Shown here one piece after another: positions 19,168 through 28,777 of a DNA stretch of 64,000 nt. The position numbers and the translations under genes were made by a program. The stretch's first letter is position 1; each line of letters starts with the position of its first letter. Under the pieces are notes generated by a model that did not search any database, had not been told where the DNA came from, and saw only the letters and a program-made list of their open reading frames with translations. The DNA is taken from the NCBI GenBank assembly GCA_038206725.1, contig JBBRAO010000013.1, positions 1 to 64,000 on the forward strand. The letters run 5' to 3'. The stretch comes from JBAXXL01 sp038206725. GTDB lineage: Bacteria > Bacteroidota > Ignavibacteria > Kapaibacteriales > UBA2268.

Positions 19168-20055
19168 CTATTTCACCAACACCAATACTTCTTTGCATCT
19201 TGTTTGATTTGGCAATTTACCTTTGTACTTTTGAACTAGTTTTAAATTCATACCGATTGCCGATGGGCAGAAATTGTTTATCGGTATGTCTTTCGGTTTT
19301 ATGCCATTGATTACTTTTATTGCTTGCTCGGCTTCTTTAACCCCGACCTCAAAATAGTTCGCACCGCACGCTCCGGTAAGCCCTTTTTTCACTTCATAAG
19401 GGTTATCAGAAAAACAAGGGATTAGTGCTTTATCGGTGATTTTTAATATCCCCGGTATAGCTGGTTTTACTGAATTATCACCCGCTGTAACAAATACATC
19501 AATCCCTTCGTTAACCAATGAATTAACCGCGTCGGTTATATCGCCGGAAGCGGATATAGCTTTTTCACGAAGTTTAAAACCATTCTTTTTTGCGAATATT
19601 CGCAGTTTTTCCATACAGGCTTCCGATGAAGCTTCTGCGGGATTGTAAACTGTTCCTATAACTTTCGCTTTTGGGAACAATTCCCTGATTAAAAGTACCA
19701 TTTTTTCGATAGGTTGAAACGTGGCAACACCGGTTACGTTCGGCTGGTGGTCGGCACTGGTTTTGGCAACGCCCATTCTGTATGGATCGGTAACAGCACC
19801 AAATATATGGGGAATCTTTTTGTTTAAATTCGCAACGACCTGCAATACCGGAGTAGAGCAGGTCATTATATAATCGTACTTATCTTCAATCAGTTTTTGA
19901 GTAATTGATTGAGCAATAGCGAATTCACCTTGAGCGTTAAACTCAACCAATTTAATATTTTTCTTTTCTAAAATGCCTTCTTCTTTTAATCTAGTTTTAA
20001 TCCCATTAGCTGTTTCAAATAAAATTGGATTTTCATTGAATAAAATCAGAGCCAT
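19168..20055 (-). CDS. ABC transporter substrate-binding domain protein without signal peptide (third domain of a split fusion?)
   Basis: The 295-aa reading is a full periplasmic binding domain of the COG2984 type (related to TrpX), with CSTPVLQVVANLNKKIPHIFGAVTDP, NVTGVATFQP, GTVYNPAEASSEA and VTAGDNSVKPA. It has no signal peptide or lipobox. Its frame stays open upstream of the ATG at 20055, through the A12 tract at 20080-20091, and lies -1 relative to the preceding gene. A single -1 slip there would join it to the permease fusion as a third binding domain. As a separate protein it would stay in the cytoplasm, where a binding domain has no obvious use. Confidence 0.8.
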   Translation of the reverse strand: MALILFNENPILFETANGIKTRLKEEGILEKKNIKLVEFNAQGEFAIAQSITQKLIEDKYDYIMTCSTPVLQVVANLNKKIPHIFGAVTDPYRMGVAKTSADHQPNVTGVATFQPIEKMVLLIRELFPKAKVIGTVYNPAEASSEACMEKLRIFAKKNGFKLREKAISASGDITDAVNSLVNEGIDVFVTAGDNSVKPAIPGILKITDKALIPCFSDNPYEVKKGLTGACGANYFEVGVKEAEQAIKVINGIKPKDIPINNFCPSAIGMNLKLVQKYKGKLPNQTRCKEVLVLVK

Positions 20056-20072
20056 TTTCTTTTGTTTACTAT

Positions 20073-22943
20073 TTATCGCTTTTTTTTTTTTACTTTTGTT
20101 TTCGCATAAACAATTTGTGTAGCATCTTTGTATATAGATTTGTTAATCTTGATACCAGTAGCTTTGGCTAAAGAGTCATTAACCACTAAGTCCATTTTTT
20201 TGGTCATTATGACCGGCATTTTTGCAGGATCCTCGCCCAATAATACACGAACTATATAATCTCCTGCTTCGTATCCTGTTTGGTAATAACTGGAACCGCA
20301 TCCCAATACCGCATAACCGCTGGTAGCGTGGTCTGTATCGAAAGATAGCAGTGGTATTCCGGCTTTCTTAGCGACTTTGGCATAAACATCAATACTTAAA
20401 TTCACTGTATTGTCACCCGGTGCAATAAATAACTGCACTTTTTTATTCACTAAAGCGTTTGCGGCATCCATCACTTCAGCCGATGATGTTGCAGGCATTT
20501 CGACCAACTCTACTCCGATTTTTTTGCTTTCTTCTCGCATTTTCTTAAGTACAGAAACGGAATTGGCTTCCGAACTGTTGTAAACCACACCGTAGCGTTT
20601 TATATTAGGGAATGCTTTTTTGAAATTCGCAAAAATAACATCAAGCCTTGGAGGACAAGCCGAACCTGTCGCCCACGGCAGATGGTCGGTAATCGTTTTA
20701 GCGGCTCCTATAGCGAAAGGATTGTATGTGTAAGTATATATAACTTTTGTTTTGGAATCGCCGCCACCGGCTTGGATAGCGCCTTGAACAACAGGTGTCG
20801 AAAGCGGTACAATTATGTCCACACCGCGGCGGTTCAAATCTTGCATTATCTGCGAGATCATATTGAAATCGCAGTTCGCGTTTTTATATAATATTTTAAA
20901 ATTCGCCCCTTCAACAAAACCGCGATCCGCCATTCCGTCAAAAATACCAACCTTACAGAACTCAACCATTGGTTCCACAGCAAACTGTACCATTCCAATT
21001 GTCGGAACAATTTGGATGTATTTGCCATCTTCGTCAACATAACGCTTCATCAGTTTTTCATATTTCGGCGGTATCTTTAAACCGAATTTGGCTAATTTTT
21101 GTTTGTTAAAGCCATAGTATGACAATTTATATTCTTCGAATGGCAAATCATTAGGATTAGCTCCATATAAAACTTTTTTCAAAAGATGAGCTACTTTAAT
21201 ACCGCTTTCGGTATAATCGTAACCAAAAGTACCGGACACACCACGTTCCAAAGCCGATGCCTCGGCGGAAAAAACCGGTATTTTATATTTATCAGCCACT
21301 TGAATAACAGACTCAATCGCATTGTAAACTATGTTGTCGGGTGGAAGTAGAACCGCATCTAGTTTTTTACTGCAGATGGTTTCAGCGGCTTCTTTAACAT
21401 CCGCAGAACCGGTTATAGTAACACCTTCCATAACAACATCGTTTCTTTCGGCTATAGCCTTACGTAGGTTTTCTACATTATAAACCGAATTTGCGTGACC
21501 CGGATCCCAAATAGCTCCAATACGGATTTTTCTATTATATAAAGAACAAACCATATTAAGAAGTGTTTTCATATTAACCGCGCCATAAGTGCCGGTTACA
21601 TTCGGCAAATGTACAGAGTCGCTTGTTCCCGCCTTAATTAAAAAAGGATTAGCAACTGTACCGAATATAATAGGAATATCCTTGACGCGACCCATTGCCG
21701 CTTGAGTGGTAGGGGTGGAGAATGAAATAATCGCGTTAACTTTTTTCATTTGGAAATTAGCGATTATCTGGTTAGCTAATTGAACATCGCCGTTTGCATC
21801 CTGATACATTATTTCACAGCTGTCCAATAAACCCATACGTTTCATTTCCGCATAAAAAGCGTCACGTGTAATATTTAGCAAACTGTTATCGGAAAGCTGT
21901 ATTACACCGATTACATATTTCTTAGGTGTATTATCGGCTACAGCAGTCGAATCGGTATTCTTCATAACCTTAGAGCTGATAAACCATATAACAGGTATTG
22001 CCAATAGGCACAATAATAGTGTTATCAGGAACTTTCTATATCGTTTTAGTCTATATTTAATTAGATTATGGCTTGGGTTTTCGCTTTTCTTTGTTACTTT
22101 GGTTACAATTAATGTAAGCAGTACAAAGAATGCCGTTATTAATTTCAAATCAATTGGATTCATACCTACCCAAAGCGCAAAAGCTATCATATAGCGATAG
22201 ATAATCGAACCCAAAAATGCACTTGCAATCATAACAAATATATTTCGCGAACGGAATATTGTCTCACCGATTATAACCGAAGCCAAACCGATAATCAAGC
22301 TTCCTATACCCATACCAATATCGGCAAATCCTTGATATTGTGCTATTAATCCACCGGAAAAACCTACAAAAGCGTTTGCGAACATAACACCAAAAATTGT
22401 GATTTTGTTGACATTTACGCCCGAGGCTGATGTCATAATCTTATTATCGCCGGCGCTTTGGACGGTTATACCCAAATCGGTTTTGAAAAACAAGGACACC
22501 AATAACCACAACACCGTCGATACAACAAGCAGGGCTATTGCGAGCCATACTTCTGTCGGTAAACCCGGGTTCAAAGTGTCAATGCTTGTAAAAACCGTTT
22601 TTGCATTAATCAACGGGATATTTGAGCGTCCCATTATATGAAGATTAATCGAATAAAGAGCAATCATTACTAAAATACCCGCCAGCAAACTGTCAACCTT
22701 GAGGGAGGTGTGTATTACTCCGGTTATTGCTCCGGCTAATGCACCGACGAGCGAAGCGATTGCCAAAGACAAGAAAGGATCCCAGCCATTTGCAATAAGT
22801 ATTGCACTTACAGCGGCACCGGTTGTGAAACTACCATCTACTGTGATATCATTAAATTTTAATATTCTGCCTGTAATCAGCGTGCCAATAGCTAAAAAGG
22901 CATACAATAAGCCAAGATTAAATGCGCCAATCCAAAGTTCCAT
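20073..22943 (-). CDS. Fusion of ABC permease with two substrate-binding domains
   Basis: The 956-aa protein begins with a COG4120-type permease (1-290, about eight helices; LKFNDITVDGSFTTGAAVSA is typical). An extra membrane helix (304-323) follows, and then two tandem COG2984 binding domains: about 342-620 (FSTPTTQAAMGRVKDIPIIF, NVTGTYGAVN, WDPGHANSVYNVENLR) and about 648-930 (LSTPVVQGAIQAGGG, VVYNSSEANSVSVL, APGDNTVN). In well-known relatives the permease and lipoprotein binding domain are separate genes beside an ATPase. No ATPase gene is in this window. The substrate is unknown; relatives import aromatic amino acids. The gene ends KVKKKKR over an A12 tract. Confidence 0.88.
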   Translation of the reverse strand: MELWIGAFNLGLLYAFLAIGTLITGRILKFNDITVDGSFTTGAAVSAILIANGWDPFLSLAIASLVGALAGAITGVIHTSLKVDSLLAGILVMIALYSINLHIMGRSNIPLINAKTVFTSIDTLNPGLPTEVWLAIALLVVSTVLWLLVSLFFKTDLGITVQSAGDNKIMTSASGVNVNKITIFGVMFANAFVGFSGGLIAQYQGFADIGMGIGSLIIGLASVIIGETIFRSRNIFVMIASAFLGSIIYRYMIAFALWVGMNPIDLKLITAFFVLLTLIVTKVTKKSENPSHNLIKYRLKRYRKFLITLLLCLLAIPVIWFISSKVMKNTDSTAVADNTPKKYVIGVIQLSDNSLLNITRDAFYAEMKRMGLLDSCEIMYQDANGDVQLANQIIANFQMKKVNAIISFSTPTTQAAMGRVKDIPIIFGTVANPFLIKAGTSDSVHLPNVTGTYGAVNMKTLLNMVCSLYNRKIRIGAIWDPGHANSVYNVENLRKAIAERNDVVMEGVTITGSADVKEAAETICSKKLDAVLLPPDNIVYNAIESVIQVADKYKIPVFSAEASALERGVSGTFGYDYTESGIKVAHLLKKVLYGANPNDLPFEEYKLSYYGFNKQKLAKFGLKIPPKYEKLMKRYVDEDGKYIQIVPTIGMVQFAVEPMVEFCKVGIFDGMADRGFVEGANFKILYKNANCDFNMISQIMQDLNRRGVDIIVPLSTPVVQGAIQAGGGDSKTKVIYTYTYNPFAIGAAKTITDHLPWATGSACPPRLDVIFANFKKAFPNIKRYGVVYNSSEANSVSVLKKMREESKKIGVELVEMPATSSAEVMDAANALVNKKVQLFIAPGDNTVNLSIDVYAKVAKKAGIPLLSFDTDHATSGYAVLGCGSSYYQTGYEAGDYIVRVLLGEDPAKMPVIMTKKMDLVVNDSLAKATGIKINKSIYKDATQIVYAKTKVKKKKR
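20079..20091 (-). other. A12G slippery tract at the gene junction
   Basis: Twelve A residues followed by G on the coding strand, containing A AAA AAG. The upstream frame stops two codons later; the -1 frame is open and continues as AINSKQKKMALILF into the third binding domain. No clear Shine-Dalgarno-like enhancer or downstream hairpin is visible. Confidence 0.7.
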
Positions 22944-22961
22944 AACTATTTTATCGTATTG

Positions 22962-22994
22962 TTGATAATATGTAGTACAAATTTAATAAATTTG
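22962..22994 (+). promoter_or_regulatory. Candidate promoter (TTG-N22-TAAATTTG)
   Basis: TTG at 22962 and TAAATTTG at 22987 form a plausible -33/-7 pair for the helicase gene, 49 bp before its start. Confidence 0.4.
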
Positions 22995-23043
22995 AAAAAC
23001 AAATAAGTACATTTTTTTGAATATGAAAAAATAAAATACGAAA

Positions 23044-25260
23044 TTGGAACAAAATTTAGAATATATAGTCGGCAATTTGAACGACGAGCAGAAAAAAGCT
23101 GTTGAATTTATAAACGGACCACTTTTAGTTGTTGCCGGTGCAGGTACCGGTAAAACAAAAGTTTTAACTCATAGAGTGGCCTATTTAATAGCAAATGGAG
23201 TGAAGCCTTGGAACATACTTTCGCTGACGTTTACAAATAAAGCCGCCGGAGAAATGACCGGCAGAATAGCAAATTTAGTTGGCGAAGACCGAGCCGGTCA
23301 GATTTATTCGGGAACATTCCACTCTGTATTCGCGAAAATTCTGCGGATAGAAGCCGAAACTATAGGTTATAAAAATTCATTTACAATCTACGACGCTGAT
23401 GATCAATTGAGTTTGATACGAAGAATAATGAAAGATATAGGAATTGCTCCGTCGAAATATAACGGTAAAGAAATTCAATGGAAAATCTCGAATGCGAAAA
23501 ATGAATTGATAACAGCCGGTGAGTTCCAAGACAAAGCAATGACGGTAATAGATAAACAGGCCGCGTTAATTTACAAAGAATATGAAAGAATGCTGATTGC
23601 GAGCAACGCAATGGATTTCGATGATTTGCTCGTGAACTTCATTTATTTATTACAAAAGTCCAAACCAATACTCGAAAAATATCAAACACGTTTTAAATAT
23701 ATTTTGGTTGATGAATACCAAGACACGAACCGCGCTCAATATATAGCCGTAAATTTGCTGGCTAAAGCGCATCAGAATTTGTGCGTTGTCGGTGACGACG
23801 CTCAAAGTATTTATCGCTGGCGAGGAGCCGATATCCGCAATATATTGGATTTCAAAATTGATTATCCCCATACACAGACTATCCGTTTAGAAAAAAATTA
23901 CCGCTCGACAAAAAATATACTTGGTGCGGCAAATTCGGTAATAGCTCATAATAAAGAGCAAATCCCGAAAACTTTATATACAGATAATCCACAAGGTGAA
24001 ATTGTCGATATATTGAAGTTTGATAATGATATGAATGAAGCGCATCACATCGTATCATTGGTCCAGCAACACCACCACCACGAAAATCCTTGGTCTGATT
24101 TCGCGGTATTGTATAGAACAAATGCTCAAGCTATGACATTGGAAAACGCATTTAGAAAGTTGAATATACCCTACCAAATTATTGGCGGAATGTCTTTTTA
24201 CAAACGAAAAGAAATTAAGGATGTAACAGCGTATTTGAGACTGCTTATCAATCCGGTTGACCAAGAAGCACTTATTCGTGCTATAAACGAACCACCTCGT
24301 GGATTGGGTCCAACATCGCTTTCGTACATTCAAGATTATGCAAATCGCAACTTCATACCTTTGTTTGAAGCTTTTAAAAAAACGGAAGACATATCTGTGT
24401 TGCAAAAAAGAGCTTCCGATAAGGCGAAGGAATTTGCCGCTTTTATCAATAAGTATTGTGAACTATTGGAAACCGAAACAATTTCTTCGGTTATAGAACA
24501 ATACTTAGAGGAATCCGGTCTTACGAAAATGTATTTGGAACTCGATACACACGATTCTCGAGATAGATTGAACAACATCAACGAATTCGTTTCGGGTATT
24601 GATACATTCTTTGCTATTAATCCTGAAATGTCCTTGCAAGATTATTTAGAGTCGGTTTCGCTTTCTTCGGATTATGAAGAAAAAGACTTTTCCCAAGATT
24701 CGGTGAAATTAATGACTCTGCATTCGGCTAAGGGTTTAGAATTTCCTTATGTATTTATTTCGGGTATGGTCAAAGGTTTACTGCCTATGGAACGCCAGGA
24801 AGAAGTGGCTGATATAGAAGAAGAAAGACGCTTGATGTATGTTGGTATGACACGTGCAAAAGAAAAACTTTATCTGACCTATCACCAAAAACGCTGGCAT
24901 TTCGGAGATACGAAATTCACAACCAAATCTCAGTTTTTGGAAGAGATTGCACCTGAATTTCTGAGACGTAACGACAAAAAAATAGAACCGATTCAGGCTC
25001 CAAAGCAACCGCGAATTCACGCTGAACACTCTCAAGAGAATATATATTTAGATGATACACAGCATAGCGACGATTATTCACAAATCCCGCAAAGCAATAT
25101 TCATTTGAAAGTCGGGGATAGGGTATTCCATTCTAAATTTGGTAAAGGTAAAATTGTTTCCATCAACGGGATTGGACAGTTCCAAAAAGCTGTCGTGTTT
25201 TTTGATTTAGCAGGACGAAAACCGCTAATGATGCAATACGCAAAATTGGAAAAGATATAA
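23044..25260 (+). CDS. UvrD/PcrA-type ATP-dependent DNA helicase
   Basis: The 738-aa superfamily 1 helicase shows motif I (VVAGAGTGKTKVL), motif II (LVDEYQDTNRAQY), motif III (GDDAQSIYRWRGAD), motif IV (LEKNYRST), motif V (VKLMTLHSAKGLEFPYVF) and motif VI (EERRLMYVGMTRAKEKL). A C-terminal Tudor-like segment (VGDRVFHSKFGKGKIVSING) is typical of PcrA. It unwinds DNA 3' to 5' in excision and mismatch repair and removes proteins from DNA. The start is TTG at 23044, since an upstream ATG runs into a stop. It diverges from the ABC gene. A hairpin follows at 25298. Confidence 0.93.
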   Translation: MEQNLEYIVGNLNDEQKKAVEFINGPLLVVAGAGTGKTKVLTHRVAYLIANGVKPWNILSLTFTNKAAGEMTGRIANLVGEDRAGQIYSGTFHSVFAKILRIEAETIGYKNSFTIYDADDQLSLIRRIMKDIGIAPSKYNGKEIQWKISNAKNELITAGEFQDKAMTVIDKQAALIYKEYERMLIASNAMDFDDLLVNFIYLLQKSKPILEKYQTRFKYILVDEYQDTNRAQYIAVNLLAKAHQNLCVVGDDAQSIYRWRGADIRNILDFKIDYPHTQTIRLEKNYRSTKNILGAANSVIAHNKEQIPKTLYTDNPQGEIVDILKFDNDMNEAHHIVSLVQQHHHHENPWSDFAVLYRTNAQAMTLENAFRKLNIPYQIIGGMSFYKRKEIKDVTAYLRLLINPVDQEALIRAINEPPRGLGPTSLSYIQDYANRNFIPLFEAFKKTEDISVLQKRASDKAKEFAAFINKYCELLETETISSVIEQYLEESGLTKMYLELDTHDSRDRLNNINEFVSGIDTFFAINPEMSLQDYLESVSLSSDYEEKDFSQDSVKLMTLHSAKGLEFPYVFISGMVKGLLPMERQEEVADIEEERRLMYVGMTRAKEKLYLTYHQKRWHFGDTKFTTKSQFLEEIAPEFLRRNDKKIEPIQAPKQPRIHAEHSQENIYLDDTQHSDDYSQIPQSNIHLKVGDRVFHSKFGKGKIVSINGIGQFQKAVVFFDLAGRKPLMMQYAKLEKI

Positions 25261-25297
25261 GCACAATTATCATTTAATAAATGGGTTTAGCTCAATA

Positions 25298-25326
25298 AAC
25301 AGCGATGCGTTAATACATCGCTGTTC
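25298..25326 (+). terminator. Hairpin after the helicase gene
   Basis: Perfect 10-bp stem (AACAGCGATG/CATCGCTGTT, loop of 8), then CATATTTTTC. The T run is weak. Confidence 0.65.
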
Positions 25327-25433
25327 ATATTTTTCATTATTAACAGTCTTCAAATTGCTCATTATATCAATATTATTTTGTAATTTAGAATAATGCAGTA
25401 TTATATGTTTTACAAAAAAAATGATTTTAGATT

Positions 25434-28400
25434 ATGAAGAAAATACTAGTTTTAATAATATTATTATTTGGAACATACAATTTAAACGCTCAAATTATTG
25501 AGCCGCGTTATGAGTATGGTTCAGCGTTAATCGGTATTAGCGAAGACCTATATCAAAGGGATTTAATACGCAAAGCCGAATATAATTTATTACAATTAAT
25601 AGATAAATTTCCCGAAAACCCCGGTAAAGATAAATATCAATTGTTACTCGCTCACATTGATATCAAATCAGGAAATTATAACGTAGCAAAAGCAAAATTA
25701 AGTGAATTTATAACCGAACGTCCCAATTCTCCATTTGTCGCTATGGCGGCCATTTGGCGCGGATATGTTACGTTTGAGCAGGATAATTTCAAAGCCGCTG
25801 AAAGTGATTTCCACTATGCCGCTGAATTAGCCAAAGAGCAGTATGACCTCAGAAATAAAGAAATTTATGATGAAATTCATTGCACGTCTCTATATTGGGA
25901 AGCAATAAGTATTATTCACCAAGGTAGCCGATTGAGCGACGCTGAATTAGTCTTCCAAAAACAAATTTCCGAATGTCCGGCTGATATGTATGCCGATGAC
26001 GCACTGTTCGGAATTGGTATGGTTAATGAAATTCAAAAGAATTACGATAAGGCGATAGATAGCTATAAACTTTTAGCAAAGCAGTACCCAACAAGCAATA
26101 GCTTTATTATTTCTCGTTTGCACGAAGCTAATTGCCATTTGGTTATAAAAGAACCCGCATCGGCTCTAATGGTTTTGGAAAACACCGAAACGCAATTGAA
26201 CCACATTCAAAGCGGCGATTCGATTGGAAAAACTTATGAAGAACAATCGAATCTTAAAAACATACGCGAACGCATACATTATTTACGCGGCGAAGCATCG
26301 AACACAGCCGGAAATTATCAAAAAGCACTTGGCGATTATGAATCTTTCTTGGATACTTACGAGAACTCCGATTTGGAAAATGCTGTACGCTTGAGCGCCG
26401 GTTTCTCCTTATTAAATTTGCGCCGCTACGATGAGGCACTAACCTATTACGATGAAATTATCGAAAAAGCCGGTACCAATGAAGAGATGCAAAGGGATAA
26501 AGCTCTATTATTCAGAGTCGTAACATTGAAGCGTTTGGGCAAAACCGAGGAATCAAGGATAGAACTAATGGGCTTAGCGGCTAAACCGGCTTATCCCTAT
26601 ACCGGCGCGGCTTTACTTGAATTAGGCCAATTATATTACGAGCAGGCTGATTACACCTCAGCGCGCAAAACATTAGAACGTGCTATCAGCGAAGCGGCAA
26701 ATATAATGGAAAAAGAGCGTATCCAACTTCTTTTAGCTTCGACATATACTCAATTGAAACTATGGGAAGATGCTTCGGAAGAATATGCTTTAGCCAAAAA
26801 AACAGCTAAAGAAACAAATATACTCGATATGCCGGACAAGGGATTATATATAGCTGAATGTAGTTTCGGTAGGGGTATCGCACTAATACAGACTAAACGA
26901 TCTCAAGAAGCCATACCGGAATTACTCGAATTTTTAGCCACCCCATTCAAGAAAAACCGTGAAGATAAAGCTAATTTCTGGTTAGCTGAAGCATATTACT
27001 CAATGGGTATGATACAAAATGCAATAGAAAATTACAAACAAGTAGTAGATAATTACCAATCTTCATCGAGAAGAGAAGAATCATTATATAGTTTAGGGTG
27101 GTCATATTTCGAGCAAAAACGTTTCAAAGAAGCCAGCGAGATTTTCGAGACTCTGACTCGCGAATTCCCAAAATCGCGTTTTGTCGCCGAGGTATGGACT
27201 CGTCAAGGCGATGCCTACTACGTCCAAAAAGATTATACAAAAGCCGCTGAGGCCTATCAAAAAGCCGCTAGATTGGCACCCGGAACAGAGCAGGGTCAAT
27301 ATGCAGCATTCCAACTTTGCGATGCGCTGTACAGACAAAAATCTTACGAAAACGCGATAACCGCATTGTTAAATTATGTGAGCAAATACAGCAGTTCAGC
27401 TTATGCTCCAAATGCCTTGTATTTAATCGGCTGGATTAGATTCCAAGAAGCAAAATATGAGGAAGCTATTGATAACTTCAATTATATGATAACATCCTAT
27501 CCAAACAGCGGTTTAGTTGCACGCGCTCAATATGCTATTGGAGACTCCTATTTTAATATGGGTTCCTACCAAAGCGCAATGAATTCATATCAAATAGTTA
27601 TTAACAAATATCCCGCAAGTAATATAGCACCGGAAGCGATGCGCGGTGTGCAGTATTGCTTGGTTGCAATGGGAAGAGATGAAGAGGCGATTGGTATTAT
27701 TGATAATTATGTAAAATCGAATATCGAATCTCCGTTTGTGGAAGATTTTGAATATAAAAAAGGCGAGATGTTTTTCCAACGCGGTCGCTATACCGACGCT
27801 GTAAGCGAGTACAAAAACTTTTTGAATAAATATCCGCAAAGTGAAAAAAATGCTGAAGCACTATTTTATATGGGAAAAAGTTATGATAGAGTGAATGATT
27901 GGAAACAAGCAGAACAGGCTTTTGCGAGCATAGCTAAAGATTATCCCGATAATGAATATGCAAGTAAAGCATTATTGGAATTAGGCTTGATAAAAATCAA
28001 AAACACAAATATTAAAGCCGCGGATTCAATATTTGCAATTATTAGAAAAAAATATTCCGATACTCAAGATGCCGCTCAAGCCGGTTTTGAAAGTGCCGCT
28101 TTAGCAGTTCAACGAGGTGATACATTAAGGTCAATAGCACTATACAAAGAAGTTGCTAAAGGTTTCCCACGCCACGAATTTGGAATAAAAAGCCGTTTCA
28201 ATTTAGCTCAGTACTATAATAGTAAAAATCAAAATGATTCCGCTCGGTACCAGCTTTCGTTTTTGACAAATATCGAAGAAGAACCAATTTTGGCAGCCGA
28301 GGCTCAATACAGAATTGGCGTTCTTTACGCCCGCGATAAAAATTACGAACTCGCGGTTGAAGCATTTACCCGATTAACCGAAAAATTCCCGGGTGTGGAC

Positions 28401-28595
28401 GATTGGTACTCTTATGGTATGTTAGGATTAGGCGATGCGCTTACAGAATTGAAATTAGATGAAAAGGCTATTGAAATTTATAAAGCGCTGATTGAATGGA
28501 GCACTGACGCAGATTTCGTAAATACTGCGAAATCGCGTATGGAAAGATTGCAAAAGAAAATCGAGAAAAATACGAACAATAACAAGAAACGATGA
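25434..28595 (+). CDS. Large periplasmic tetratricopeptide-repeat protein
   Basis: The 1053-aa protein has a signal peptide (about 1-19, ending LNAQ) and is then almost entirely TPR units of the BamD/YbgF/CpoB type (A..Y...I..YP.S..A..A.Y..G). Clear runs lie at about 520-790, for example YDEALTYYDEIIEKAG, YTKAAEAYQKAARLAPG and YQSAMNSYQIVINKYP. TPR arrays bind partner proteins, so it is probably a scaffold in the periplasm, possibly anchored to the outer membrane. No catalytic motif is present. It forms its own transcription unit with a strong terminator. Confidence 0.85.
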   Translation: MKKILVLIILLFGTYNLNAQIIEPRYEYGSALIGISEDLYQRDLIRKAEYNLLQLIDKFPENPGKDKYQLLLAHIDIKSGNYNVAKAKLSEFITERPNSPFVAMAAIWRGYVTFEQDNFKAAESDFHYAAELAKEQYDLRNKEIYDEIHCTSLYWEAISIIHQGSRLSDAELVFQKQISECPADMYADDALFGIGMVNEIQKNYDKAIDSYKLLAKQYPTSNSFIISRLHEANCHLVIKEPASALMVLENTETQLNHIQSGDSIGKTYEEQSNLKNIRERIHYLRGEASNTAGNYQKALGDYESFLDTYENSDLENAVRLSAGFSLLNLRRYDEALTYYDEIIEKAGTNEEMQRDKALLFRVVTLKRLGKTEESRIELMGLAAKPAYPYTGAALLELGQLYYEQADYTSARKTLERAISEAANIMEKERIQLLLASTYTQLKLWEDASEEYALAKKTAKETNILDMPDKGLYIAECSFGRGIALIQTKRSQEAIPELLEFLATPFKKNREDKANFWLAEAYYSMGMIQNAIENYKQVVDNYQSSSRREESLYSLGWSYFEQKRFKEASEIFETLTREFPKSRFVAEVWTRQGDAYYVQKDYTKAAEAYQKAARLAPGTEQGQYAAFQLCDALYRQKSYENAITALLNYVSKYSSSAYAPNALYLIGWIRFQEAKYEEAIDNFNYMITSYPNSGLVARAQYAIGDSYFNMGSYQSAMNSYQIVINKYPASNIAPEAMRGVQYCLVAMGRDEEAIGIIDNYVKSNIESPFVEDFEYKKGEMFFQRGRYTDAVSEYKNFLNKYPQSEKNAEALFYMGKSYDRVNDWKQAEQAFASIAKDYPDNEYASKALLELGLIKIKNTNIKAADSIFAIIRKKYSDTQDAAQAGFESAALAVQRGDTLRSIALYKEVAKGFPRHEFGIKSRFNLAQYYNSKNQNDSARYQLSFLTNIEEEPILAAEAQYRIGVLYARDKNYELAVEAFTRLTEKFPGVDDWYSYGMLGLGDALTELKLDEKAIEIYKALIEWSTDADFVNTAKSRMERLQKKIEKNTNNNKKR

Positions 28596-28620
28596 TTTGA
28601 TAATAATGCTATTGAACTGT

Positions 28621-28672
28621 AATCTGCTATTTGCGAAAAAATATTTTTTTCATTTAGCAGATTATTTTTTAA
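28621..28672 (+). terminator. Rho-independent terminator after the TPR gene
   Basis: Nine-bp stem AATCTGCTA/TAGCAGATT (extendable through AAATG/CATTT partners) with an AT-rich loop, then ATTTTTT. Confidence 0.75.
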
Positions 28673-28777
28673 ATTATTGTAAAAATAAGTCATTCATAAT
28701 GTAACAAAAGACTTTTTTTTATGTATATATATGTAGAAAATTAAAATTTATTAGTTATTTTTATTTCGGGAATTATT

